The notes beneath the pieces are model-generated. The model made no database searches. It was not told the DNA's origin and saw nothing but the letters and a program-made list of their open reading frames with translations. From NCBI GenBank assembly GCA_034659015.1, contig JAYEGL010000001.1, forward strand, positions 186,001-250,000: a stretch of 64,000 bases of DNA, in the 5' to 3' direction. A program made the translations under genes and the position numbers. Of the stretch, positions 8,542-17,391 are shown piece by piece. This stretch comes from Maricaulis sp034659015. GTDB taxonomy: Bacteria > Pseudomonadota > Alphaproteobacteria > Caulobacterales > Maricaulaceae. The number at the start of each line of letters is the position of its first letter. Position 1 is the stretch's first letter.

Positions 8542-10190
8542 GGCCGGGCCCGGTAGAGGGTCAGCCGCATCTCGTCGCCATTGGAATAGTTCTGCCCCTC
8601 GATTGTCTCCAGCGCTTCCAGGGAGAGCCCCAGCTCGCCGGAGCGCGCCAGGAAGGGCTCCGTCTCCCCGGCATCGATCAGCGCCAGCGAACAGGCCGTG
8701 TCCTCGGCCAGCCGGTCGGCGGCATCGGCCGGACCGGCGGCGAGCACCGTGTCATAGGGTCCGTGGCGATAGACCAGGCTGGGCTCGCGGAAGGCCGAGG
8801 CGACCAGCCGGGTCGGCTCGCACGCCCCGTGCGCATCGATCGCCGCAACAATGCGCGGGGTCAGCCACAGCGTCTCCAGGCGCGGCAGGGTGCCGCCATA
8901 GACGGTGATCACGGCCAGCCCGCCGGCCACCAGTCCGGAGACCAGTGCGGCGGGGCGCCGGCCCGTGAGGTAGAGCGCCAGCGCAGCCGCCGCGGCGAGG
9001 AAGATCAGAACGCCGGCCACCACCAGGAGCGGCGCGATCACGCCCTCCGCCCAGTGCAGGCCCGCCGGACCCAGCGCGGCGACCAGGCCGCTGGCGGCGA
9101 GCCATATCACCGCATAGACACCCGCAAGAACGCGCAGCCAGAGCGGCGCCTTGCCCGCGCCCGGCGCGAAGATCGCCGCCGCGGCCAGGCAGGCCAGGGC
9201 CGGATAGGTCGGCATGACATAGTGCGGCAGCTTGGTCGCGATCAGCTCGTAGACGATCCAGGCCGGCACGATCCAGCAGATCAGGTAACGCACCGCCGCC
9301 TCGCCCCGGTGCGTCCAGGTCCACCAGCCCGCAAACACCGCAAACAGGGATCCCGGCCAGAACGTCAGCGAGAACAGGCCGAGGTAATAGCCCGGCGGGC
9401 CGGCATGGGATTGCTGGCTCTCGCCCACCTTGCCCATCAGGCTGTCACCGACCGCCTCGGCATAGAAACCGCCCTCGGAGACCACGCCGATGGCGATATA
9501 CCAGGGCAGCACGATGGCCAGGAAAAGCGGCACGCCCCACACGGGTTTCAGTTCCGCCAGCCAGGCCGCCTTGCGGTCCCAGACGAGCAGCGCGGCGAGG
9601 GCCAGCCCCACGAAGAGCAGGATGATGGGCCCCTTGATCATCATCCCCGCCCCCAGCGCCGCCCAGAAGACGGCCGGGCGCCACCAATGGCCCTTCGGTT
9701 CCAGATAGATCCGCATCAGCGCGAGATGGGCCGCAGTGATCGTGGCCAGCAGGACGGCGTCGGTCTTGGCGATGCGCGCCTCGAAACCGACGGCGACCGC
9801 CGTCGCGACCAGCAGACCCGCCCCGATCCCGGCGGTCCGGCCGAACAGACCGCCCGCGATCGCCGCGGTCATCGCCACAGCGGCGAGAATGCCCAGGAAG
9901 GAGGGAATGCGATGGGCCCAGATGGCACGATCGTCGGCCGTGCCGGCCACGGTCACGGCGATGGATTGCAGCCAGTAGATGCCCGCCGGCTGGAGGTAGC
10001 GCTGTTCGTCCTGGAAGCGGATGTCGATGAAGTCGCCGCTTTCCAGCATCTGGCTGGTCGCCACGGCATAGCGCGGCTCGTCCCGGTCGACCGGGGGAAT
10101 GGAGGAGAGGCCGGGCAACAATACGACACAGGAGACCAGGACCAGAACCAGCCAGTCCTTCCAGCCCAGCGCGCCGGCCGCCGGGCTCAC
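8538..10190 (-). CDS. ArnT-like (GT-C) glycosyltransferase
   Basis: Polytopic membrane transferase that would move a sugar from a polyprenyl-phosphate carrier to a periplasmic acceptor. At 550 residues it matches the ArnT/PMT size. The first periplasmic loop holds the GT-C acidic motif (VDRDEPRYA, about residues 30-38) and the downstream LQPAGIYWLQ segment characteristic of ArnT relatives. About a dozen hydrophobic helices are followed by a soluble C-terminal domain. I chose GTG at 10190 because it overlaps the stop of the upstream glycosyltransferase as GTGA and leaves a normal N terminus. The substrate (aminoarabinose, other sugar, lipid A or protein) cannot be told from sequence. Confidence 0.88.
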   Translation of the reverse strand: MSPAAGALGWKDWLVLVLVSCVVLLPGLSSIPPVDRDEPRYAVATSQMLESGDFIDIRFQDEQRYLQPAGIYWLQSIAVTVAGTADDRAIWAHRIPSFLGILAAVAMTAAIAGGLFGRTAGIGAGLLVATAVAVGFEARIAKTDAVLLATITAAHLALMRIYLEPKGHWWRPAVFWAALGAGMMIKGPIILLFVGLALAALLVWDRKAAWLAELKPVWGVPLFLAIVLPWYIAIGVVSEGGFYAEAVGDSLMGKVGESQQSHAGPPGYYLGLFSLTFWPGSLFAVFAGWWTWTHRGEAAVRYLICWIVPAWIVYELIATKLPHYVMPTYPALACLAAAAIFAPGAGKAPLWLRVLAGVYAVIWLAASGLVAALGPAGLHWAEGVIAPLLVVAGVLIFLAAAAALALYLTGRRPAALVSGLVAGGLAVITVYGGTLPRLETLWLTPRIVAAIDAHGACEPTRLVASAFREPSLVYRHGPYDTVLAAGPADAADRLAEDTACSLALIDAGETEPFLARSGELGLSLEALETIEGQNYSNGDEMRLTLYRARP

Positions 10191-10963
10191 GGCTGGCGCT
10201 CCTCGATACGGCCCGGCGCCTTGGTCCGCCGCACCAGCCAGATAACGCCCATCGTGTCGAAAATCCCCACGAAGGCCCGGCCGATATTGGTGTATTTCGA
10301 CTGGCCGGCGTGACGCGCGCGGTGGCGCACGGGGTGATTGATCAGCGGATGGCCGTAGCGCTGGAACAAGGCCGGCAGGAAGCGGTGCATGCCTTCGAAA
10401 CAGGGCAGCATCAGGAAAGCCTCGCGCGGAAAGACCTTCACCCCGCAGCCGGTATCCGGGCAGTGATCGCCCAGTACGGCGGCCCGGAAACCGTTGGCGA
10501 TCCGCGTCGCGATGAGGCGCGAGACCGGATCGTCGCGGCGCACCCGCGTGCCCGCCACCAGCGGCGCCTCGCCTTCGGCGGCCCAGGCCTTTTCCAGCAT
10601 GTCGGGCAGGTCGGCCGGATCGTTCTGGCCATCGCCGTCCATGGTGGCGATCCAGGGCGCGCGCGCAGCCAGAACGCCCGAACGCACGGCCTGGGACTTG
10701 CCGCAGCGGCGATCGTGGCGCACCAGGCGCACGCGCGCATCCTTCGCGGCGATCTCCTGCAGAATGTCCGGCGTGGTATCGGCCGATCCGTCGTCGACGA
10801 AGACGATCTCGCACGGACCGGCGCGCTCCATGGCCGCCAGCGTCTCCTCGCAGACCGCGGCGACATTCTCCGCCTCGTCGAGCACGGCAATCACGACCGA
10901 TGCGCGCACCGGCGCGTCCGACCGGTCCGGCCGGCGGAAATCCCTGGCTGTCGGCTCGCTCAT
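10187..10963 (-). CDS. Family 2 glycosyltransferase (DPM1/ArnC-like)
   Basis: Cytoplasmic GT-A enzyme likely to charge undecaprenyl phosphate with a sugar for the ArnT-like enzyme encoded next. The 258-residue protein has the SVVIAVLDEAENV start, the first acidic motif (IVFVDDGSADTT), the DxD-type motif (TMDGDGQNDP) and a DTGCGVKVFPR acceptor segment. There is no C-terminal pair of membrane helices, so it is shorter than ArnC or GtrB. It is the first gene of a three-gene operon with two 4-bp overlaps. The 88-bp gap upstream separates it from the lysE-type gene. Confidence 0.9.
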   Translation of the reverse strand: MSEPTARDFRRPDRSDAPVRASVVIAVLDEAENVAAVCEETLAAMERAGPCEIVFVDDGSADTTPDILQEIAAKDARVRLVRHDRRCGKSQAVRSGVLAARAPWIATMDGDGQNDPADLPDMLEKAWAAEGEAPLVAGTRVRRDDPVSRLIATRIANGFRAAVLGDHCPDTGCGVKVFPREAFLMLPCFEGMHRFLPALFQRYGHPLINHPVRHRARHAGQSKYTNIGRAFVGIFDTMGVIWLVRRTKAPGRIEERQP

Positions 10964-11051
10964 GTCCCTGCCCCGATCACTTTTGCCTGCGAGTGTGTGC
11001 CGTTTCGGCCGTCGTTACAAACCTGAATGCGAGCGGTTTTCAGAGGCCGCG

Positions 11052-11678
11052 CTAGCGCGCGATCAGCAGGAAAACGGCAATGCCCGCCATCACGAGGCCG
11101 GTCACGATATCCGCGCCCCGGCGGACCGCCGGCGTCACCAGCCATTGCCGCGCCTTGTGGGCCCCGCCGATATAGGCCGACGCGGTCAGCGCGGCCAGCA
11201 CAGCCATCATCGTGAGCATGAGAAGATAGGTGGCCGGCGTGATCGCTTCGAGCGGTACGAAGGCCGGCACGAGGGTCAGGTAGAAGATGATCGGCTTGGG
11301 ATTGGACAGCGGCATGGCAATCCCGGCCACGAAGGTGGCGGCATGGCTGCGCTTGGAGCCGGCCTTGAAGACCGGTTTGGGCCGCGCCCCGGTCCAGGCG
11401 CTCCAGAAGGCGCGGAAGGCCATCCAGGACAGATAGGCCACGCCCACCAGCTTCGCCGCCAGCCAGAAACCCGACAATTGCGTGGCGATCGCCGACAGGC
11501 CGGTCACCGCGAGTGTGAACCAGAACATGTCGCCCAGCAGGATGCCCAGCCCGTAGATCGCCGCATTGACCGGCCCCGCATCCAGGGTGCGGGCCACCAT
11601 GGCGGCAATGCCGGGACCGGGCGTGATGAAGAGCACCAGCAGCGCGCCGGCGAAGAGAATGAGGTTTTCCGGGGTCAT
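11052..11678 (-). CDS. LysE/RhtB family amino acid exporter
   Basis: Inner-membrane exporter of 208 residues with about six hydrophobic segments, the usual family length. The N-terminal signature FITPGPGIAAMV is the conserved LysE/RhtB motif (x-T-P-G-P-x), and GIAMPLSNPKPIIFY is the second conserved block with its N-P-K. Substrates in the family are amino acids and analogues; specificity cannot be inferred. Only 6 bp separate it from the TetR gene upstream, so the pair is probably co-transcribed and controlled by that repressor. Confidence 0.9.
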   Translation of the reverse strand: MTPENLILFAGALLVLFITPGPGIAAMVARTLDAGPVNAAIYGLGILLGDMFWFTLAVTGLSAIATQLSGFWLAAKLVGVAYLSWMAFRAFWSAWTGARPKPVFKAGSKRSHAATFVAGIAMPLSNPKPIIFYLTLVPAFVPLEAITPATYLLMLTMMAVLAALTASAYIGGAHKARQWLVTPAVRRGADIVTGLVMAGIAVFLLIAR

Positions 11679-11684
11679 GAACGG

Positions 11685-12326
11685 TCAGCGGGGCGGTGTT
11701 GTCAGATAGCCGAACAGCGTGTCGGCGGTGGCCGCGATAAAGGCATCCTCGTCCAGGGTCAGCAAGGCCCCGGCGCCGTCGTCGGGATAGAGGCCGCGCT
11801 CGATCAGCACGGTATTGAGCAGATAGGCCAGCATCTGCGCGGCCGCGTCCCGGTCCGCAACGCGGATTTCGTCGCCGAACAGGCCGACGATCTGCCGCGC
11901 GGAATCGAGCGCGCCGTCCAGATAGGCCTGCCAGTCCTCGCCGACCAGATCGGGCCGCAGGCGGGCATAGAGATGGGCGGCCCGCAGAAGATGCCCCTCG
12001 CGCTGGATGAAGCCCCAGGCCGAGCGGATGACGGCGTGCAGCGTTGCGCGCAGACCCGCTTCAGGATCGATTTCGATCCGCCCGGGACCCGCAACATAAG
12101 CGTCGAGCCGGTCGCGGTAGAGCTCGAGGATAACCGGGATGAAGGCATCCTTGTTGTCGAAGCGGCGGTAGACCGTGCCCACGGCCAGTCCGGCCTCGCG
12201 GGCCAGGCCGGCAATCGTGATGCTTTCAAAGTCGTGCTCCCGGAGCAGCCGGTCCAGGGCTGCCACCAGACGATCGCGGGTTGCACGCGATCGTGCCTGG
12301 CTGGCCGGTTTGGCGCCTTGACTCAT
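11685..12326 (-). CDS. TetR family transcriptional regulator
   Basis: Repressor of 213 residues. The N-terminal helix-turn-helix (ITIAGLAREAGLAVGTVYRR, about residues 38-57) is followed by the typical FDNKDAF and a divergent all-helical ligand domain. The start is the ATG whose complement is at 12324-12326. A 22-bp inverted repeat sits 17 bp upstream, well placed for autorepression and for control of the divergent CPBP gene. It is followed after 6 bp by the LysE-type exporter, a common regulator-pump pair. The inducing ligand is unknown. Confidence 0.9.
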   Translation of the reverse strand: MSQGAKPASQARSRATRDRLVAALDRLLREHDFESITIAGLAREAGLAVGTVYRRFDNKDAFIPVILELYRDRLDAYVAGPGRIEIDPEAGLRATLHAVIRSAWGFIQREGHLLRAAHLYARLRPDLVGEDWQAYLDGALDSARQIVGLFGDEIRVADRDAAAQMLAYLLNTVLIERGLYPDDGAGALLTLDEDAFIAATADTLFGYLTTPPR

Positions 12327-12342
12327 GCCTGCCTCTCTTTTA

Positions 12343-12364
12343 AATGCGAACGTGAATTCGCATT
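12343..12364. promoter_or_regulatory. Probable TetR operator
   Basis: Perfect 8-bp arms AATGCGAA (12343-12350) and TTCGCATT (12357-12364) are separated by 6 bp. The site lies in the 111-bp gap between the divergent tetR-type and CPBP genes. Size and position are typical for a TetR operator; binding is inferred. Confidence 0.65.
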
Positions 12365-12437
12365 CGCAACACATCAACACCGCGAGGTCGCATGCCCGTG
12401 CGGGGCGGTCAAGACCGGCGGGACGGGAGACAGAGCC

Positions 12438-13196
12438 ATGTTTCAACCCCTCTTGCAAAGTCCCAGCCTCATCGTCGGCCTGGGCGTGATTGCCGGGATG
12501 CTGGCCGTCATCGCGATCCTGGATATCCGCGACCGGCTGGCCAATGGAAGCGGGACGGGCCGGACAGCCAAACGGGTCAGCTATTACCGGTCCATGGCGA
12601 TCCTGTGGACAGCGGCCGCCATCTGCCTGGCCTGCTGGCTCGCATCGGGACGGGATCTCGGGACGATGGGGCTGGGCGCGGGAAGCGGCTGGCGGGCCGT
12701 GGCGGGCTGGGTGCTGGCCGCCGGCATTGTGGGGTATCTGGTCTATTCCCTGGTCCAGGCCGCCCGTTCCGCGGGAACACGGCGGGACCTTCGCCAGCAG
12801 TTTTCCCAAGCCGAGGGGCTGGACCTGCTGCGGCCGACCACAGCAGGGGAGCACCGGGATTTTCAGCTGCTCTCCCTGACCGCAGGGATCACGGAGGAGA
12901 TTATCTTCCGCGGCTTCCTGATCGGCGTCCTTGCCCTGATCTGGCCGCTATGGCTGGCCGCACTGATCTCCGTGGCCGCCTTCCTCGCAGCCCATCTTTA
13001 CCAGGGGCCGCGGGGCATGCTGCGCATCCTGCCCGTCACGCTGGCCATGACGGGGCTGTATGTGCTCTCCGGCGTACTCTGGCCGGCGATCATCGTCCAC
13101 GTCCTGGTCGATGCCACGGCCGGCGGGCTGATCGCCATCATCGATGCCTTCGAGGAACGGGACACGGCACAGGCGGCGGCGGGACAGCCGGCCTAG
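12438..13196 (+). CDS. CPBP family intramembrane metalloprotease (CAAX/Abi-like)
   Basis: Membrane protein of 252 residues with about six hydrophobic segments. All CPBP motifs are present: EExxxR (ITEEIIFRG, about 155), FxxxH (FLAAHLYQG, about 183) and HxxxD (HVLVDATAG, about 222). Family members act as membrane proteases or in immunity and signalling; the target here is unknown. The ATG follows GGGAGACAGAGCC. It is divergent from the TetR gene with the operator between them, so TetR control is plausible. Its TAG stop is the first CTAG of the 108-bp repeat element at 13193-13300. Confidence 0.88.
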   Translation: MFQPLLQSPSLIVGLGVIAGMLAVIAILDIRDRLANGSGTGRTAKRVSYYRSMAILWTAAAICLACWLASGRDLGTMGLGAGSGWRAVAGWVLAAGIVGYLVYSLVQAARSAGTRRDLRQQFSQAEGLDLLRPTTAGEHRDFQLLSLTAGITEEIIFRGFLIGVLALIWPLWLAALISVAAFLAAHLYQGPRGMLRILPVTLAMTGLYVLSGVLWPAIIVHVLVDATAGGLIAIIDAFEERDTAQAAAGQPA

Positions 13197-13300
13197 AGCA
13201 TTTTCAGCGAAAGTGGGCACCGGTTTCGCGATTCGAAAATGCGACAAAACAAGAGGCTAGGGCATTTTCACTGACCCAGGATTAAGTGAAAATCCCCTAG
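13193..13300. repeat. 108-bp CTAG-ended palindromic element, copy 1
   Basis: The element begins CTAGAGCATTTTCA and ends with its imperfect complement, with CTAG at both termini. It contains two hairpins, one with arms CTAGGGCATTTTCACT and AGTGAAAATCCCCTAG (15 of 16 pairs). About 91% identical, in opposite orientation, to 42827-42934. The left CTAG contains the stop of the CPBP gene and the right one the stop of recF, so the whole gap between these convergent genes is the element. It probably also terminates transcription. Confidence 0.9.
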
Positions 13301-14469
13301 CGCGCCGTCACCGTGGCCGCGTCGATCTCGAAATACTGGATCCGTTCGCCGAAGGGCTCGAACAGGACGCGTTCGACGCCGGTGAGCCAGGCCTGGGAAC
13401 CCGTCGCCAGGATCTCCCGCGCCAGCCCTTCGCGCCGCGCCGCGTCGAGATGGGCACACGCCTCGTCGAACAGGAGGAGCGGCGCCATGCCGCCCTGCCT
13501 TCCCAGAGCCCGGGCCTGGGCGAGGGCGAGGGTGAGGATGAGCGCTTTCTGCTCGCCGGTGGAACAGTCCCCGGCGGGCTGGTCCTTTTCACGGTGGCGG
13601 GCCACCAGTTCGGTGCGGTGCGGACCGCGTGTCAGCGTCCGGCCGGCCGCGCCGTCGCGAGAGCGGCCTTCGCGCAGGGCCGTGGCAAAACGGTCCTCGG
13701 CGGTTCCCGCATCCAGCCCCTCGGCCAGATCCGCCTCCACCGCGCCGTCCAGTGCCAGATCGGCCTGCGGGAAAGCCCCTTCGGGACGCGCATCGATCTC
13801 GCCCTGCAGCCGGATCAGCGCATCCAGCCGGGCCGCCGCCATCGCCACCCCGTGGCCGGCCATCTCGCTCTCCAGCGCATTGAGCCAGGCGGGGTCGGCA
13901 TCGCCGTCGTCGAGCAGGCGCTGGCGGCGGGCGCGCACCTTGTCGTAAGCGGTGGCGGCCTCGGCGTGGGCGGTATCGGCGGCATAGACCAGCCGGTCGA
14001 AGAATTTCAGCCGATCGGCACGCGGTCCGGCGAACAGGCGGTCCTGGGCGGGTGTCAGCCAGATCATCGGCACCAGCCGCGCCAGCTCGCCCTGGGGCGC
14101 CGGCTCGCCGTCGACCCGGGTTTCGCGGCGCCCGCCGTCGCGCGCACCGACGCCGAGCCGCCTCCGGCCCTCGCGTGTGTCGATCTCGGCAAAGACCGCC
14201 CAGGCGGACGCCGGCCCGTCCTCGCCCTTGCGCACGACGCCGTCGGCTCCGGCCGAGCGGAGTCCGCGGCCGGGAACCAGGAAGGAGAGCGCTTCGAGCA
14301 GGTTGGTCTTGCCGGCGCCGTTGGCGCCGTAGAGCGCGACCGGCGAGGGGTCCAGCTCGAGGTCGAGTTCGGCGTAGCCGCGAAAGTCCGTCAGCCGCAA
14401 ACGACGAACCGCCGCAGGCGGAACCGGCGGCGGTGTCATGGCATCCGTCTGGTCCGGCGCGTCCGTCAC
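13297..14469 (-). CDS. recF: DNA replication and repair protein RecF
   Basis: SMC-like ATPase that helps load RecA at gaps. The 390-residue protein has the Walker A motif (YGANGAGKTNLLEAL, about residues 49-63), an ABC-type signature region (CSTGEQKALILTLALA) and Walker B (LLLFDEACAHLD). It overlaps dnaN by 4 bp (ATGA), so the two are translationally coupled. Its TAG stop codon is supplied by the CTAG end of the 108-bp element. In many bacteria gyrB follows recF directly; here about 5.5 kb of unrelated genes lies between. Confidence 0.97.
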   Translation of the reverse strand: MTDAPDQTDAMTPPPVPPAAVRRLRLTDFRGYAELDLELDPSPVALYGANGAGKTNLLEALSFLVPGRGLRSAGADGVVRKGEDGPASAWAVFAEIDTREGRRRLGVGARDGGRRETRVDGEPAPQGELARLVPMIWLTPAQDRLFAGPRADRLKFFDRLVYAADTAHAEAATAYDKVRARRQRLLDDGDADPAWLNALESEMAGHGVAMAAARLDALIRLQGEIDARPEGAFPQADLALDGAVEADLAEGLDAGTAEDRFATALREGRSRDGAAGRTLTRGPHRTELVARHREKDQPAGDCSTGEQKALILTLALAQARALGRQGGMAPLLLFDEACAHLDAARREGLAREILATGSQAWLTGVERVLFEPFGERIQYFEIDAATVTAR

Positions 14470-15584
14470 ACCCGCAGCGGCATGAGAACGTAGAGCGCGT
14501 CCTTGTCGCCGCTGTCGGTCACCAGGGCCGGCGAGGCGGCATCGGCAAAGTGGAAGCGGGCCTCGTCGCCCTCGATCTGCGAGGCGACGTCGAGCATGTA
14601 GCGGGCGTTGAAGCCGATCGCGAAGCCTTCGTCGGAGTAGGACACGGCGAGCTCTTCCTCGGCCTGGCCGCTTTCCGGATTGTTCACCGCCAGGGTCAGC
14701 GTGTCCTCGCCCAGCGAGAGTTTCACCGATCGCGACTTCTCCACCGAGATCGTGGCCACGCGGTCGACAGCCTCGGCGAAGCGCTTGTTCTCGACCGACA
14801 TGACCCGTGTATTGCCGCGCGGAATGACGCGCTCATAGTCCGGGAAGGCACCGTCGATCAGTTTCGACGTCAGCACGGCCCGGCCGAGGCGGAAGCGGAT
14901 CTTGCCCTCGGAGACGGAGACCTCGACGTCATCGTCGGCATCTTCCAGCAGGCGGCGGACCTCCTGCACCGTCTTGCGCGGCACAATGACGCCGGGCATG
15001 CCCGCGGCACCGTCCGGCAGGTCGACCTCGGCCAGCGCCAGGCGCACGCCGTCGGTCGCCACGGCGCGCAGCGTCTTGCGGCCGTCCTCGTCGGCGGCAT
15101 GCAAATGGATGCCGTTGAGATAATAGCGCGTCTCCTCGGTGGAGATCGCAAACCGGGTCTTGTCGATCAGACGCGCCAGCTCTTCGGCGGGAACCGTGAA
15201 ACGGTGCTCCAGGTCCTCGGTCGGCATGACCGGGAAATCGCCGGGCGGAAGGGAGGGCAGGTTGAAGTTCGACCGGCCGGCCTTCAGCGTCAGGCGCGGA
15301 TCGCCGCCCGTCATCTCCAGCGTGACGTCGGCACCGTCGGGCAGTTTGCGGGTGATGTCGTAGAGCGTGTGCGCGGGCGCGGTGACCAGGCCCTCGCCGT
15401 CACAGCTGGCATCGGTGGTTTCCAGGATCTCGATGTCGAGATCGGTCGCTGCGAAACTCGCGCCATCCGGCCCGCAGGAAATCAGGACATTGGACAGGAT
15501 CGGAATCGTGTTGCGCTTTTCGACGACGGCCTGAACGTGGCCCAGGGCCTTCAGGAGCGTGGCGCGCTCAATCGTCAGCTTCAT
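14466..15584 (-). CDS. dnaN: DNA polymerase III beta sliding clamp
   Basis: Processivity clamp of the replicative polymerase. The 372 residues make three clamp folds. The N terminus MKLTIERATLLKAL and C-terminal YVLMPLRV are characteristic, the latter forming part of the peptide-binding pocket. It lies downstream of dnaA in the same orientation with a 179-bp gap, large enough for its own promoter, and overlaps recF. Confidence 0.98.
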   Translation of the reverse strand: MKLTIERATLLKALGHVQAVVEKRNTIPILSNVLISCGPDGASFAATDLDIEILETTDASCDGEGLVTAPAHTLYDITRKLPDGADVTLEMTGGDPRLTLKAGRSNFNLPSLPPGDFPVMPTEDLEHRFTVPAEELARLIDKTRFAISTEETRYYLNGIHLHAADEDGRKTLRAVATDGVRLALAEVDLPDGAAGMPGVIVPRKTVQEVRRLLEDADDDVEVSVSEGKIRFRLGRAVLTSKLIDGAFPDYERVIPRGNTRVMSVENKRFAEAVDRVATISVEKSRSVKLSLGEDTLTLAVNNPESGQAEEELAVSYSDEGFAIGFNARYMLDVASQIEGDEARFHFADAASPALVTDSGDKDALYVLMPLRV

Positions 15585-15677
15585 GTCTTACGGTCCGTTC
15601 TCAACGTTAATCACGTCACGTCTTCGGGACAGCGCGGCGGGCAAATCACCCCCCGCGCCGAAACAGGTGGGTCAAAG

Positions 15678-15704
15678 AGGATACATGAAAACGCGCGTTC
15701 GCAA
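15678..15704 (-). promoter_or_regulatory. Possible dnaN promoter
   Basis: On the minus strand TTGCGA (15699-15704) and TATCCT (15678-15683) are separated by 15 bp, about 94 bp before the dnaN ATG. The spacing is short for a sigma-70 promoter (16 if read as CTTGCG). Two direct copies of ACGCGCGTTC, 30 bp apart, overlap it. Confidence 0.35.
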
Positions 15705-15763
15705 GAGATTTCTCCAGCGCACGCGCGTTCTGTCCGGTTGACGGGGCAGGCCTGTGCCGGGCC

Positions 15764-17215
15764 TCAGCCCTGCAGCTCCCGGGTGAGCCGGTCGATATCG
15801 TCGGACACGGGGTCGCCCGCCTTGAGAAGCGAGGTCACCTTGTTGACCGCGTGGATCACCGTGGAGTGGTCGCGATTGCCGAAACGGCGCCCGATATCCG
15901 GCAGGGACCGCGTGGTCATCGTCTTGGCCAGATACATCGCCACGTGACGCGGACGCACGACGCTCTGGGTGCGGCGCTTCGAGCAGATATCCGCCGGCGT
16001 GACCCCGTAGTGGCCGGCCACCGCCTTCTGGATGTCGTCGACCGTGAGGCGCTTTTCCGCATTCAGCGACAGCTCGCGCAGCGCCGTGGACACGGCCTCC
16101 ATCGTTACCGGCAGGCCCAGCAGGGCGGTGCGGCAGATGACATTGTTCAGAACGCCTTCCAGCTCGCGCGGGCTCGAGGTGATGCGGGCGGCCAGGAAGT
16201 CGCGCACGGCTTCCGGCACGTCGAGCACGGGGTAATGGCACTTCGCCTGGGCGATCTTGCAGTCGAGGATCTGGCGGCGCAGATCGAGATCCGGCTTGCC
16301 CAGCGGACAGGACAGTCCGCCGACCAGCAGCGAGCGCAGCCGGTCGTCGGAGACCTGCAGCTCGGCCGGCGGCCGGTGCGAGGCCAGCACGACCTGCTTG
16401 TTCTCGGCGACCAGGGCCGCGATCGTGTTGAGCAGCTCGTCCTCGGTCTTCGGCTTGCCCGCGATGAAATGCACATCGTCGATCAGCAGCACGTCGACCC
16501 CGCGCACCGTCTCCTTGAAGGAGATCGTGTCGCGCGCCTTCATCGCCGTCACGAAGCCGGACAGGAATTCCTCGGCCGTCAGGTAGAGCGCCTTGCGCGG
16601 ACGGGAGGTGTGCTCGAAAGCGCTCGCCACCGCGTGCATGAGGTGCGTCTTGCCGACGCCGTAATCGCCGTAGAAGAAGACCGGGTTGAAGGGCGGCGTC
16701 TGGGCACCGACAACCGTGCGCGCGGCTGCAGCGGCCACCTCGTTGGCCGGGCCGACCCGGAAACTGTCGAAGGTGAAGCGTGTCTCGCCGACCGGCGCGT
16801 CCCCGCCGCCGTCTCCGGACCCGCCGGACGGGCTGTCCTCGGCAGACCGGACCGGCGCTTCCTGAGCCTGCCCGGCCGGGCGCGCCACCAGGGGTTGAGG
16901 CTCGACCTCGCCCTCAGCCACCAGATGCACCGGCCGGTGCGTGACGTCCAGTTCCGCCCAGATCGCTCGAATCCGGGCCCCCCAATGATCCTCGACCCAG
17001 TCGCGATTGAACTGGCTCGGCGCGACAATGACAACAGCACCGGTATCGGAAACGCGCACCCGCAGCCTCGCGATTTCCTGCGAATAAAGCGCCTGGCCGC
17101 ACTCGTCGCGAAGGCGAGTTCTGACCTGCCGCCAGATCGCGGAAATGCCGCCCGCCCCCTCGACTTCTATCCCCGCCGGTTTCGCCTCTGCAACAGCCAG
17201 TTTGTTAAACGCCAT
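15764..17215 (-). CDS. dnaA: Chromosomal replication initiator DnaA
   Basis: AAA+ initiator that opens the origin. The 483-residue protein has domain I (about 20-100), a variable acidic/proline linker (about 105-160), the AAA+ domain with Walker A (YGDYGVGKTHLMHA, about 182) and Walker B (VLLIDDVHFI, about 239), and domain IV with the DnaA-box helix-turn-helix signature (RDHSTVIHAVNKV). I use MAFNKL at 17215; an in-frame ATG at 17227 would add four residues. About 500 bp of non-coding DNA precedes it, with three GANTC sites. Confidence 0.98.
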   Translation of the reverse strand: MAFNKLAVAEAKPAGIEVEGAGGISAIWRQVRTRLRDECGQALYSQEIARLRVRVSDTGAVVIVAPSQFNRDWVEDHWGARIRAIWAELDVTHRPVHLVAEGEVEPQPLVARPAGQAQEAPVRSAEDSPSGGSGDGGGDAPVGETRFTFDSFRVGPANEVAAAAARTVVGAQTPPFNPVFFYGDYGVGKTHLMHAVASAFEHTSRPRKALYLTAEEFLSGFVTAMKARDTISFKETVRGVDVLLIDDVHFIAGKPKTEDELLNTIAALVAENKQVVLASHRPPAELQVSDDRLRSLLVGGLSCPLGKPDLDLRRQILDCKIAQAKCHYPVLDVPEAVRDFLAARITSSPRELEGVLNNVICRTALLGLPVTMEAVSTALRELSLNAEKRLTVDDIQKAVAGHYGVTPADICSKRRTQSVVRPRHVAMYLAKTMTTRSLPDIGRRFGNRDHSTVIHAVNKVTSLLKAGDPVSDDIDRLTRELQG

Positions 17216-17360
17216 CGTTCGCCACACTTTTGTTTTTTCACGCAGCCGCGCGGTTCAGGTGTTTGTTTTTTAGGCGTAATTTCCCCCGCTCGGCGAAGCC
17301 CTTTGCCTCGCCGAAATCGGAATGTGATCCGCATGGGAATGATCGCCCTCAGGAGCCCAA

Positions 17361-17388
17361 AGGTTACGCCTTCGCCATTTTCGGTCAA
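17361..17388 (-). promoter_or_regulatory. Possible dnaA promoter
   Basis: Minus-strand TTGACC (17383-17388) and TAACCT (17361-17366) are separated by 16 bp, about 145 bp upstream of the dnaA start. The -10 box is weak. Three GANTC sites lie immediately upstream of the -35. Confidence 0.35.
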
Positions 17389-17391
17389 CCG

